Assembly: GCA_013289715.1 (NCBI GenBank)
Contig: JABCZJ010000006.1
Coordinates: 212,278-276,277, forward strand
Direction: 5' to 3'
Length of the DNA stretch: 64,000 bases
Source: Acidobacteriota bacterium
GTDB taxonomy: Bacteria; Acidobacteriota; Terriglobia; Acidiferrales; UBA7541
Shown piece after piece: positions 19,078 to 26,699 of this stretch. The notes under the pieces were generated by a model. It was not told where the DNA came from and made no database searches. It saw nothing but the letters and a program-made list of their open reading frames with translations. The position numbers were made by a program, and so were the translations under genes. Position 1 is the stretch's first letter, and each line of letters starts with the position of its first letter.

Positions 19078-19797
19078 ATGCGTATGAAATTTTTTGCAGC
19101 ACTGGCACTAACGGTAGCGATGGGCAGCGCACTGATGGTTTTTGCAACGCCGCCGCCGGCAGGCTCCGGGTCCATCACCGGTAAGGTGACGTACACCGGC
19201 ACGCCGATGAAGATGAAACCCATTGACATGTCGAAGGAACCGTCGTGCGCAAAACAGCATGCGACTCCGATTACGACGGAAAACGTCGCGACCGGGCCCG
19301 GGAACACTTTGCAATGGGTGGTGGTTTACATCTCGGCGGGCGATGAAGGCACGACGACTGCGTCCCAGGGCGTGCGTTATGACCAGAAAGGGTGCCAGTA
19401 TTTGCCCCACGTACTGACGATGCTGGCCGGCCAGCAACTGCAGATTTATAACGACGATCAGACCTCCCACAACATCCATCCTTTGGCCAAGGTGAACCAG
19501 GAGTGGAACAAATCGCAGCCTCCCGGATCGCCTCCCATTGACACCAAGTGGGACAAGCCGGAATTCATCGCGGTGAAGTGCAATATCCATCCGTGGATGC
19601 ACGGATACTTCGCGGTATTGAAAACTTCTCACGTTTCGATTACCGGAGAGGATGGCACTTTCGATATCAAGGGGCTTTCTCCGGGGAAGTACACCGTAAC
19701 CGCCTGGCAAGAGCAGTACGGCACAAAAACGCAGGACGTTACGGTTGGGGCCGGTGCCGCCACTGCGAATTTCGTTTTCACGGCGACACCGTACTGA
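19078..19797 (+). CDS. Cupredoxin-like (plastocyanin fold) periplasmic protein
   Basis: 239 residues with an N-terminal signal peptide (KFFAALALTVAMGSALMVFA). Candidate type 1 copper ligands are His131 or His134 (SHNIHP) and the C-x2-H-x2-M cluster CNIHPWM (Cys168, His171, Met174). A C-terminal CarboxypepD_reg-like strand unit follows (DGTFDIKGLSPGKYTVTAW). Larger than a classical plastocyanin, it carries an extra ~90-residue N-terminal part with two cysteines (about Cys57 and Cys106) that could form a disulphide. Position between the cytochrome and coxB suggests an electron carrier, comparable in context to rusticyanin, although sequence class is different. GGAGGG precedes the start. Confidence 0.78.
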   Translation: MRMKFFAALALTVAMGSALMVFATPPPAGSGSITGKVTYTGTPMKMKPIDMSKEPSCAKQHATPITTENVATGPGNTLQWVVVYISAGDEGTTTASQGVRYDQKGCQYLPHVLTMLAGQQLQIYNDDQTSHNIHPLAKVNQEWNKSQPPGSPPIDTKWDKPEFIAVKCNIHPWMHGYFAVLKTSHVSITGEDGTFDIKGLSPGKYTVTAWQEQYGTKTQDVTVGAGAATANFVFTATPY

Positions 19798-19823
19798 GCT
19801 AGAACTGCCCGTGTTTCAGACAG

Positions 19824-19853
19824 CCGCACCCCTCGCCTGAATGGGGGGTGCGG
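19824..19853 (+). other. GC-rich hairpin between cupredoxin gene and coxB
   Basis: A perfect 9-bp inverted repeat, CCGCACCCC (19824-19832) and GGGGTGCGG (19845-19853), with a 12-base loop. It is not followed by a T run, so it is more likely an RNA-processing or partial-attenuation element setting relative expression of the carriers and the oxidase than a full terminator. This function is inferred. Confidence 0.5.
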
Positions 19854-19904
19854 ATATCCGAAGACCCGTTGGTTTTGAGCGCAGCGCATCGAGGCGAATA
19901 AATT

Positions 19905-20705
19905 ATGGGCAGACTGTTTGCAGTGGTCGTTACCGTGATCACGCTCCTTTCGGTGTCGTTTTTCGTGATGCACACTTGGTGGATGCCGGTCGACATCTCG
20001 ACGACTGGCCCGGCCATTGATCATCAGCTCGAGGAAACCATGACTGGCTCGGGGCTGCTGTTCTTGGGCGGGCAGTTGCTGCTGGGTCTTTTCGTCTGGC
20101 AGTCCAGCGATAAGAATCCAGCGCGAAAGATCAAGATATTCCCCGGTGGCGCCAACCCTCTCGTCGCGGCTGCGATCATTCTGGTGGGCATCGAAATTCT
20201 GACGCTCACCTTCGTGGGGTCCAAGGCCTGGGCCGCCGTCAACCTCGTGCCCGCCGCTGCGGATTCCTTGCATATTGACGTGCAGGCCGAGCAGTTCGCA
20301 TTTTATTTTCGCTACGCGGGCCCGGACGGCCAGTTCGGCGGTCTGCATCCCGACAAGATTGACGATGGCAGCGGCAACTACTTCGGTTTGGATCCGGCAA
20401 ACGATGTAGCGGCTCGCGACGACGTGGTGGTGGGTTCGCTGGTGATACCTGTGAATCGCCCGATTCTGCTTACCCTGCATTCCAAGGACGTAGGGCACTC
20501 TTTCTATGTCCCGGAGCTGCGGATCCAACAGGACTTTGTCCCCGGCATCGAGATTCCCGTGCACTTCACCGCGACGCAAACGGGCAAATTTGAAATCGTG
20601 TGCACGCAGCTGTGCGGGCTGGGCCACTACAACATGAAAGCGTACCTGCAAGTGATGTCCGAAGCCGATTACGAGCAGTGGTTGAAGGGTCAAGAAGGGC
20701 AATAA
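19905..20705 (+). CDS. coxB: Cytochrome c oxidase subunit II
   Basis: 266 residues with an N-terminal membrane helix (4-22), two more hydrophobic helices (about 48-66 and 84-104) and a periplasmic cupredoxin domain holding the binuclear CuA site. Ligands are His198 (DVGHSFYVPEL), Cys233, Cys237, His241 and Met244 in CTQLCGLGHYNM. Gln235 stands where most CoxB proteins have Glu; that position binds copper through its backbone so CuA should still form, but the side chain normally contacts Mg. No heme c domain is fused, so this is aa3-like rather than caa3. It accepts electrons from the periplasmic carriers encoded upstream. Confidence 0.93.
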   Translation: MGRLFAVVVTVITLLSVSFFVMHTWWMPVDISTTGPAIDHQLEETMTGSGLLFLGGQLLLGLFVWQSSDKNPARKIKIFPGGANPLVAAAIILVGIEILTLTFVGSKAWAAVNLVPAAADSLHIDVQAEQFAFYFRYAGPDGQFGGLHPDKIDDGSGNYFGLDPANDVAARDDVVVGSLVIPVNRPILLTLHSKDVGHSFYVPELRIQQDFVPGIEIPVHFTATQTGKFEIVCTQLCGLGHYNMKAYLQVMSEADYEQWLKGQEGQ

Positions 20706-20778
20706 GCACAGCAGAAAATTCGGTCGTTCGCGCGTCCTCCTGCGCGAGGGGTCAAGTTGCTCTCTTCGAGGTCCACTT

Positions 20779-22557
20779 ATGCATGAGACATCCGCATCAC
20801 ACGCTGCGCACCAGCACACGGCGCCGACCAGCTTCATTCGCAAGCATGTCTTCAGCCTCGATCACAAGGTGATCGGAAAGCAGTACTACGACCTTGCGCT
20901 CGTCGCGGTGTTTATCGGGATGGGCCTCTCCTGGCTGATGCGTATTCACCTGGGCTGGCCGGCTTGGCCGATTCCGCTGCTGGATAAACTTTCAGCCGTT
21001 GGCGCTCCGGGCGGCGTGATGACGCCGGAGTACTATCTTTCGCTGATGACCATGCACGGCACCATCATGGTGTTTTTCGTGCTCACGAACGCACCCTTCT
21101 CCGCATTCGGGAATTACTTCCTGCCCATTCAAATCGGCGCGGAGGACATGGCTTTTCCACGATTCAACATGATGTCCTTCTGGACAATATTCGTGGCCTT
21201 CATCGTGATGATGACGGCATTTTTCGTTACGGACGGGCCGCCCATCGCCGGATGGACTTCCTATGCTCCGCTCAGCGCCGTGGGTGGCGACGCGGGTCCC
21301 GGTATGAGGCTGGGCCAGACCTTGTGGGCCGTCTCGATTGCGATCTTCTGCATTTCATCTCTTCTGGGCGCGCTCAACTTCATCGCCACCACCCTCGACC
21401 TGCGCACCAAGGGAATGTCGTTGGCGCGTATGCCTTTAAGTACATGGGCTTGGTTCGTAACCGCCGTGATCGCCTTGCTGGCCTTTGCCGCTCTGCTTCC
21501 CGCCACGATTCTTCTGATCCTGGATCGCACCGCCGGAACCAGTTTCTTCATTCCCGCAGGATTGGTGCTCAGCGACAAGCTGCAACCGCATTCCGGCGGT
21601 TCCCCGCTGTTGTGGCAGCACCTCTTCTGGTTCTTCGGCCACCCGGAAGTCTACATCGCGATTCTACCTTCGATCGGAATCGTCTCTCACATCATCCCGG
21701 TATTCGCGCGCAAACCGCTCCTTGGCCCGCGAGCCGCTATTGGTTGCATCATGGCCACCGGCTTCTTGAGCTACATGGTGTGGGGACACCATATGTTCGT
21801 GAGCGGAATGAGTCCATTCTCCGCGAACCTGTTTTCCGTCCCGACCTTGTTCATCACCATTCCGATGACCATCTTGACTCTCCTGCTGATCGGCTCGGTT
21901 TACGGAGCGAAGATGCGCTTTACGGCGGCTTCGCTGTTTTGCCTGGGATTTATTTCCGTGTTTATCAGCGGAGGCATCAGCGGCTTCTTCCTGGCGCAGC
22001 CCTCCATTGACATTTATCTGCACGCCACCTATTTCGTGGTGGCCCACTTTCACTTCGTGATGGCGGTGGCGTCGATATTCGGCGTGTTTGCGGGAACCTA
22101 CTTCTGGTTCCCCAAGATGTTCGGCCGGATGATGAACGAAGGGCTGGGAAAATTGCACTTCTGGCTTACCTTCATCGGTGTGTACTGCGTCTTCATGCCG
22201 ATGCATTATCTGGGACTGGCGGGCAACGTTCGGCGGTATTCAGCGTTCACGGACGACTATCTGATTCCGCTGATTCCCGTGCACAAATTCATCACCGTGG
22301 CAGCGCTTCTGACCGGTGCCGCGCAATTCATCTTCTTGTTCAACCTGATCTGGAGCCGCTTCAAGGGTCCCATCGCCTCCGAGAATCCCTGGGAAGCGAC
22401 TACGCTTGAATGGTCAACCACTTCGCCTCCTCCGTTTGACAATTTTGGCGGTCGGCACATGGTGGTGTACCACGGTGCGGACGAATACGGAGTCCAGAGC
22501 AGCGACGGCAAAGACTACATCATGCAGACGTCGCCTGAAAAGGTTCCGGCGCGTTAA
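20779..22557 (+). CDS. coxA: Cytochrome c oxidase subunit I (heme-copper, A-type-like)
   Basis: 592 residues, about 12 transmembrane helices. Visible ligands are His93 and His425 (low-spin heme), His423 (heme a3), and His288, His337 and His338 (CuB). The cross-linked Tyr292 and Glu290 are in FGHPEVYI, and the D-channel Asp123 and Asn130 are in GAEDMAFPRFN. The K-channel segment is unusual: aligning without gaps from HHMF to the conserved proline (Pro362), the position of the essential lysine in the usual TGIK/TGVK motif is Leu366, and the Thr is Met363. GAGG lies seven bases upstream of the ATG. It reduces oxygen to water and pumps protons. Confidence 0.94.
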   Translation: MHETSASHAAHQHTAPTSFIRKHVFSLDHKVIGKQYYDLALVAVFIGMGLSWLMRIHLGWPAWPIPLLDKLSAVGAPGGVMTPEYYLSLMTMHGTIMVFFVLTNAPFSAFGNYFLPIQIGAEDMAFPRFNMMSFWTIFVAFIVMMTAFFVTDGPPIAGWTSYAPLSAVGGDAGPGMRLGQTLWAVSIAIFCISSLLGALNFIATTLDLRTKGMSLARMPLSTWAWFVTAVIALLAFAALLPATILLILDRTAGTSFFIPAGLVLSDKLQPHSGGSPLLWQHLFWFFGHPEVYIAILPSIGIVSHIIPVFARKPLLGPRAAIGCIMATGFLSYMVWGHHMFVSGMSPFSANLFSVPTLFITIPMTILTLLLIGSVYGAKMRFTAASLFCLGFISVFISGGISGFFLAQPSIDIYLHATYFVVAHFHFVMAVASIFGVFAGTYFWFPKMFGRMMNEGLGKLHFWLTFIGVYCVFMPMHYLGLAGNVRRYSAFTDDYLIPLIPVHKFITVAALLTGAAQFIFLFNLIWSRFKGPIASENPWEATTLEWSTTSPPPFDNFGGRHMVVYHGADEYGVQSSDGKDYIMQTSPEKVPAR

Positions 22558-22572
22558 CGAGGGCAACCAACG

Positions 22573-23259
22573 ATGGCTACCACAACCCTACCTCCGGGCG
22601 CCGACATTGCCCTAGACGATCACGGCTCCGGCGGACCGCCAGAAATTGCTCCTCGTCCGGGACATGTGACTGGGTCGGGCTCGCACGCCCAGAAATCCGA
22701 GACTGGGATGTGGGTGGCTGTTTCGGCCATCGGGATGTCTTTTGCGGCGTTCACCAGCGCGATGATCGTGCGGCAGGATTCATCCACCGATTGGCAACAC
22801 TTTCAGTTGCCGCACGTGCTGTACCTGAATACGCTGATTCTACTCGGGAGCAGCGTGACGCTGGAACTGTCGCGCCAGCGCATCGGGGCGATTCAGGGCG
22901 CCGCTCGGCATGCATCCGCGTCCGCGAAGAATTTGTTGGCCAACGGGATCTACTGGTTGTACCTCACCGCTGCCCTGGGACTGATTTTCGTTCTCGGCCA
23001 GATCCTGGCTTGGCGGAATCTGGCGGCCCAGGGACTGTTCCTTGCGACGAATCCGAGTTCTTCCTTCTTCTACGTTTTCACGGCTTTGCACGCCGTGCAT
23101 TTGCTGGGCGGAATGGGCGGCCTGTTCTATGTGCTGCGGAAGCTCGTGCGCAGCGGAGGGGCCGCGGAAACCAGCGGGCTAAGCGCATTTTCGATTTACT
23201 GGCACTTCATGGATTTGCTGTGGGTGTACCTGCTATTGCTTCTCGCGATCCGCGTGTAA
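22573..23259 (+). CDS. coxC: Cytochrome c oxidase subunit III-like protein (first copy)
   Basis: 228 residues with a ~45-residue hydrophilic His/Gly/Pro-rich N-terminus, then five hydrophobic helices. It matches subunit III in LFLATNPSSSFFYVFTALHAVHLLGGMGGL and the terminal FSIYWHFMDLLWVYLLLLLAIRV. It begins 15 bases after coxA in the same operon. Subunit III stabilises the catalytic core and proton uptake. A second subunit III-like gene follows, so the two may have distinct placements or form a heterodimer-like pair; this is inferred. Confidence 0.88.
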   Translation: MATTTLPPGADIALDDHGSGGPPEIAPRPGHVTGSGSHAQKSETGMWVAVSAIGMSFAAFTSAMIVRQDSSTDWQHFQLPHVLYLNTLILLGSSVTLELSRQRIGAIQGAARHASASAKNLLANGIYWLYLTAALGLIFVLGQILAWRNLAAQGLFLATNPSSSFFYVFTALHAVHLLGGMGGLFYVLRKLVRSGGAAETSGLSAFSIYWHFMDLLWVYLLLLLAIRV

Positions 23260-23280
23260 CTGGAAATCAGAGGAGGGGCT

Positions 23281-23913
23281 GTGAGCGAATCGGAAATCAC
23301 ATTGGATGCGGGGCACGCGGCGGTGCTGGAGCCCTCGCCTTACGCCGTTCAGTCGAAAAAACTGACGATGTGGCTGTTCATCATCTCAGACGCGGTAACC
23401 TTTGGAGCGATCCTCTTCGGTTACGCCTACCTGCGAATCGGAACGCCAAACTGGTCCACTCCGTTTCACTTCTCGCCGAACATTGTCAATGGCTTGATCA
23501 TGACGTTTGTGCTGCTCAGCAGCAGCTTGACCATGCTGGCTGCTGACGCTGCCGCGAAACAGGGACGCAAATCGTCCTGCCTGCAATGGCTGGGAGCCAC
23601 CGTGGTGCTGGGAATCGTTTTTGCGACCCTCCACCTTCGCGAATGGTTCCACATGTTCGATGAGGGATGGAGCCTGTCCAAAAACCCGCTGGGGGGATCG
23701 GTACAGTTTGGCGCTACTTTTTTCAGCATCACCGGCCTGCATCTGATGCACGTGATTTCCGGAATCATCGCGCTGATTGTGATCGCCATCGGCTACAACA
23801 CCGAGTGGCTGGACGCCGGACACGTCGAAACCACCGGCCTGTACTGGCACTTTGTGGATTTGGTGTGGATGTTCGTGTTTCCACTGCTGTATCTGATGAA
23901 CGTGGCCCGCTGA
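23281..23913 (+). CDS. Cytochrome c oxidase subunit III-like protein (second copy)
   Basis: 210 residues from GTG 23281, preceded by GGAGG. Five helices: LTMWLFIISDAVTFGAILFG, then VNGLIMTFVLLSSSLTMLA, an LGIVFATLHLREW helix, the signature FFSITGLHLMHVISGIIALIV, and the C-terminal LYWHFVDLVWMFVFPLLYL. It is a canonical bacterial CoxC, arguably a better match than the preceding gene. Both genes lie in the same orientation with ~20-base spacers, so both should be expressed. Confidence 0.9.
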   Translation: MSESEITLDAGHAAVLEPSPYAVQSKKLTMWLFIISDAVTFGAILFGYAYLRIGTPNWSTPFHFSPNIVNGLIMTFVLLSSSLTMLAADAAAKQGRKSSCLQWLGATVVLGIVFATLHLREWFHMFDEGWSLSKNPLGGSVQFGATFFSITGLHLMHVISGIIALIVIAIGYNTEWLDAGHVETTGLYWHFVDLVWMFVFPLLYLMNVAR

Positions 23914-23946
23914 ATCGGGTCCGCTGAAAAACAGGGAGGCGCTGCC

Positions 23947-24255
23947 GTGACGGAAACGAATCACGAACCCGGTATGAAGGAGTACGTCGCCATCTGGGTT
24001 GGCTTGCTGTGCATCGTCGGCATCGAAACTTTTCTTACCTCGATGAATTTGTCCACCCATGGACTGCTGGCGGCGTTGCTGATCCTGGCATTTATCGAAG
24101 CCGGAATCGCGCTGCTGTATTTCATGCACCTGAAATACGAAAAGCCCAATCTGTTTTGGTCGCTCGTGCCCGCGGTAATCTTCGTGCTGTTCATGATGAA
24201 TCACATCTGGCCCGATGCCTATCGCATGGTGAATTTGCGGGTGCCGATTCAGTAG
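23947..24255 (+). CDS. coxD: Cytochrome c oxidase subunit IV-like small membrane protein
   Basis: 102 residues from GTG 23947 with GGGAGG upstream. Three hydrophobic helices (about 12-30, 37-57 with FIEAGIALLYFMHLKYEKP, and 68-86) match the bacterial COX4_pro/CoxD pattern, including the conserved FMHLKYE loop. It is the last recognisable oxidase subunit and probably aids assembly or stability of the core complex. Confidence 0.88.
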   Translation: MTETNHEPGMKEYVAIWVGLLCIVGIETFLTSMNLSTHGLLAALLILAFIEAGIALLYFMHLKYEKPNLFWSLVPAVIFVLFMMNHIWPDAYRMVNLRVPIQ

Positions 24256-24346
24256 TTCGCCGTTCCCGGTGCCTAGCGGTGGCGCGGCGGTTCGAAGCGA
24301 AGTATGATTCGTGAGGATGACGCGTTTCCAGGGGAGCTTTATCGCC

Positions 24347-24601
24347 ATGAGCGGAACGAAACGTGGAATTGCCGGATTCCTGGGGTGCGCGGCAGCTGCG
24401 CTCGCCGTCCTTGCAAGTCCCGCTGCGCTCTACGCGCAGAGCTGCGCGATGTGCTATCAAAGCGCGGCTGCTTCCGGCCCGCGTTCGATTCACGCTCTGA
24501 AGGTCGGCATCCTCATTCTCATGTTTCCGCCGCTGCTGATCACCGCTGGCGTCGTTTACCTCGCCTATCGGAAACGCGATCAGTTCAACCAGAACTCATA
24601 A
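24347..24601 (+). CDS. Small secreted or membrane protein with CxxC, end of the oxidase operon
   Basis: 84 residues from ATG 24347 (GTG 24311 is an alternative). It has a signal-like helix (GIAGFLGCAAAALAVLASPA), then SCAMCYQSAAASGP with a CxxC pair, and a C-terminal transmembrane helix (LKVGILILMFPPLLITAGVV). The CxxC is not followed by His, so it is not a heme c site. Its place right after coxD and the exposed thiol pair suggest a role in copper or heme delivery to the oxidase, but this is inferred and the family is unknown to me. Confidence 0.6.
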   Translation: MSGTKRGIAGFLGCAAAALAVLASPAALYAQSCAMCYQSAAASGPRSIHALKVGILILMFPPLLITAGVVYLAYRKRDQFNQNS

Positions 24602-24648
24602 TTAGCGAAGCTTGCAATTTGCCGCGGCTCAGTAAGATTGCAGCAGCC

Positions 24649-25569
24649 TCACGCAGAACCGAGCGAACTGTAGGCCTTCGCAATTTGCGCCGCCACGCGC
24701 GCGTTGTGCACGAGCAATGCAATATTCGTTTGCAGAGTCTTGCCCCCACTCGCTTTCGCCAAATAATCCAGCAGATACGGCGTGACGGCCTTCCCGCGAA
24801 TCTCCGCGGCGGCAGCCGATTGCAACGCCTGCGCGATCCACCCATCCACTTCCTGCTTCCCCAGCGCGCTGGCTGACGGCGGCGGATTGCAGAACACAAT
24901 TCCTGACATCAATCCCAACTGCCAGTGCAGCTGCATCCAGCGAGCGGCTTCGGCGGGGGTGTCCACGCGAGACTGCAAAGGCAGACCGCTGTCCTCCATG
25001 TAGAAAGCCGGAAACTTGTTGGTGCGATAGCCCGCGACTGGCACGCCAAGGGTTTCAAGCACCTCCAGCGTGCGCGGAAGATCGAGAATGGCCTTCGCCC
25101 CGGCGCAAACCACGGCCACAGGAGTTCGCGCGAGCTCCGGCAAGTCCGCTGAAATGTCGAAGCTCCGCTCCGCTCCGCGATGCACGCCGCCGATCCCGCC
25201 GGTCGCGAAAACGCGGATTCCCGCACGCTCAGCAATCAGCATCGTCGCGGCGACCGTCGTGGCTCCGGTTACGCGTGCGGCTAGCGCGGCGGCGAGGTCC
25301 GCGCGACTGACCTTGGCGATTCCGCCGCTTGCGGCAAATGCTGCGAGCTGCTCGGAGGAAAGCCCTGCCACCAGACGCCCATCCAGAATGGCAATCGTTG
25401 CGGGTATGGCGCCCTCTTCTCGCACAGCCGCTTCCATTGCGCGCGCCGTCTGCAGATTTTGCGGCCGCGGCAGGCCGTGCGCGATTACCGTGGATTCCAG
25501 CGCCACCACGGGCTGGCCAGCCTGCAAAGCGAGAGCGACGTCTTCGCGAATCACGAGTACGTTATCCAA
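24649..25569 (-). CDS. psuG: Pseudouridine-5'-phosphate glycosidase family protein
   Basis: About 306 residues, the usual family size. Landmarks are VVALESTVIAHGLPRPQNL near the start, ATIAILDGRLVAGLS, KVSRADLA, GIRVFATGGIGGVHRGAE, TNKFPAFYMEDSG and NIALLVHNA. The enzyme reversibly splits pseudouridine 5'-phosphate to uracil and ribose 5-phosphate. The start is a TTG at 25569, five bases after GGAGG; a second TTG one codon earlier and GTG 25554 are alternatives. It is divergent from a PfkB-type kinase, the natural partner that makes its substrate. Confidence 0.9.
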   Translation of the reverse strand: MDNVLVIREDVALALQAGQPVVALESTVIAHGLPRPQNLQTARAMEAAVREEGAIPATIAILDGRLVAGLSSEQLAAFAASGGIAKVSRADLAAALAARVTGATTVAATMLIAERAGIRVFATGGIGGVHRGAERSFDISADLPELARTPVAVVCAGAKAILDLPRTLEVLETLGVPVAGYRTNKFPAFYMEDSGLPLQSRVDTPAEAARWMQLHWQLGLMSGIVFCNPPPSASALGKQEVDGWIAQALQSAAAAEIRGKAVTPYLLDYLAKASGGKTLQTNIALLVHNARVAAQIAKAYSSLGSA

Positions 25570-25664
25570 CAAAGCCTCCGAGTCCTTTTGGTCTTATCAC
25601 AAAACGCCGCGCAGGGCGAAGTTCACGCGAAGAACTTTCTCCGCCGTGCTAGCATTTCGACTCC

Positions 25665-26699
25665 ATGCGCCGCGAATCCATCCGCCAGCCCCGCATCATC
25701 GTGCTCGGAGACATCAGCGTAGACATCATGGGCCGCGTGAAAGCCTGGCCCGAACCCGGAGAAGATTGCCTCGCGCAAAAATTGGAGATTCGCTGTGGAG
25801 GAGTCGGCGCCAATTGCGCGCTGGGATTGACGCGTTGGGGCGCGGCAGCGCAACTGGTGGGCTGCGTCGGGCAGGATATTTTCAGTGACTATGTCCTCAA
25901 AGTGCTCGAAGAAAATAAGGTAGACGTTCGCTGCGTCGAACGAACCGGCGCCGCGATGACCGGAATGTTTTACATCAACGTCACGCCCGACGGCGAGCGC
26001 ACGTTTTTCGGAGGACGCGGCGCGAATGCCGAGCTGCGACTGCCTCCGCACAAAGCCGGACGGACGATGGGCGCAGTCGCGGCGCACCTAGCGGGCCATA
26101 GCTTTCTCGATCGCGGCTCGGCACAAGTCGCCAGACACTTGAGCAAAGCCATCCACGCGCGCGGAGGCTGGGTTTCGCTCGACGTCGGCATGGAACCGAG
26201 CAAATCCATTCCGCAGAAAATTTTGCAAATGGCCCGCCGCGTGGATATTCTGCTGGTCAGCCTCGACGAAGCCGCTGCGCTCACCGGCACGCGCGATCCT
26301 TTTCGCGCGCTCGCAAGCCTGCGCAAAGCCGGCGCGCGCGAGGTGGTGCTGAAAGTTGGCCGCCGCGGCTGCCTGATCAGCGAGAGCGGCCGCCCGCTGC
26401 TGGTCCCGTCTTTCGTCGTACGCGCGGTAGATTCCACCGGTGCGGGAGACGCGTTCGTCGCCGCATTTGTGCAAGCGCGTCTGCGCGGCTGGCCGACGAT
26501 CGAAGGCGCGATCGCCGCGAATGCCGCGGGCGCGCTGGCCACCACGGTCGTCGGTGCCGGCCAGAATCTGCCGGGCCAGCGCGAAGTTACAGCGCTGCTG
26601 AGCGCGCAACGACTAAAAGGAAAGTGGGATGAAGTGCGCAAGCGCGTACTCGCGCGACTGCAACAAAGCCGCTCGCTGCGAAGAAGGAGTAGCCAATGA
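25665..26699 (+). CDS. PfkB/ribokinase-family sugar or nucleoside kinase
   Basis: 344 residues. It has the N-terminal PfkB signature (IIVLGDISVDIMGRVKAWP, with a GG-type GGVGANCALGLTRWG) and the C-terminal signature DSTGAGDAFVAAFVQA with the catalytic Asp in GAGD. Neighbouring psuG makes pseudouridine kinase a sensible guess, but ribokinase-like or ketose kinase activity cannot be excluded. Its stop overlaps the next gene (ATGA at 26696), so the two are coupled. Confidence 0.85.
   Translation: MRRESIRQPRIIVLGDISVDIMGRVKAWPEPGEDCLAQKLEIRCGGVGANCALGLTRWGAAAQLVGCVGQDIFSDYVLKVLEENKVDVRCVERTGAAMTGMFYINVTPDGERTFFGGRGANAELRLPPHKAGRTMGAVAAHLAGHSFLDRGSAQVARHLSKAIHARGGWVSLDVGMEPSKSIPQKILQMARRVDILLVSLDEAAALTGTRDPFRALASLRKAGAREVVLKVGRRGCLISESGRPLLVPSFVVRAVDSTGAGDAFVAAFVQARLRGWPTIEGAIAANAAGALATTVVGAGQNLPGQREVTALLSAQRLKGKWDEVRKRVLARLQQSRSLRRRSSQ

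Noticed and set aside
24311..24346. Upstream GTG start for the CxxC protein
   Set aside because: The ATG at 24347 gives a cleaner signal helix; the GTG remains possible.
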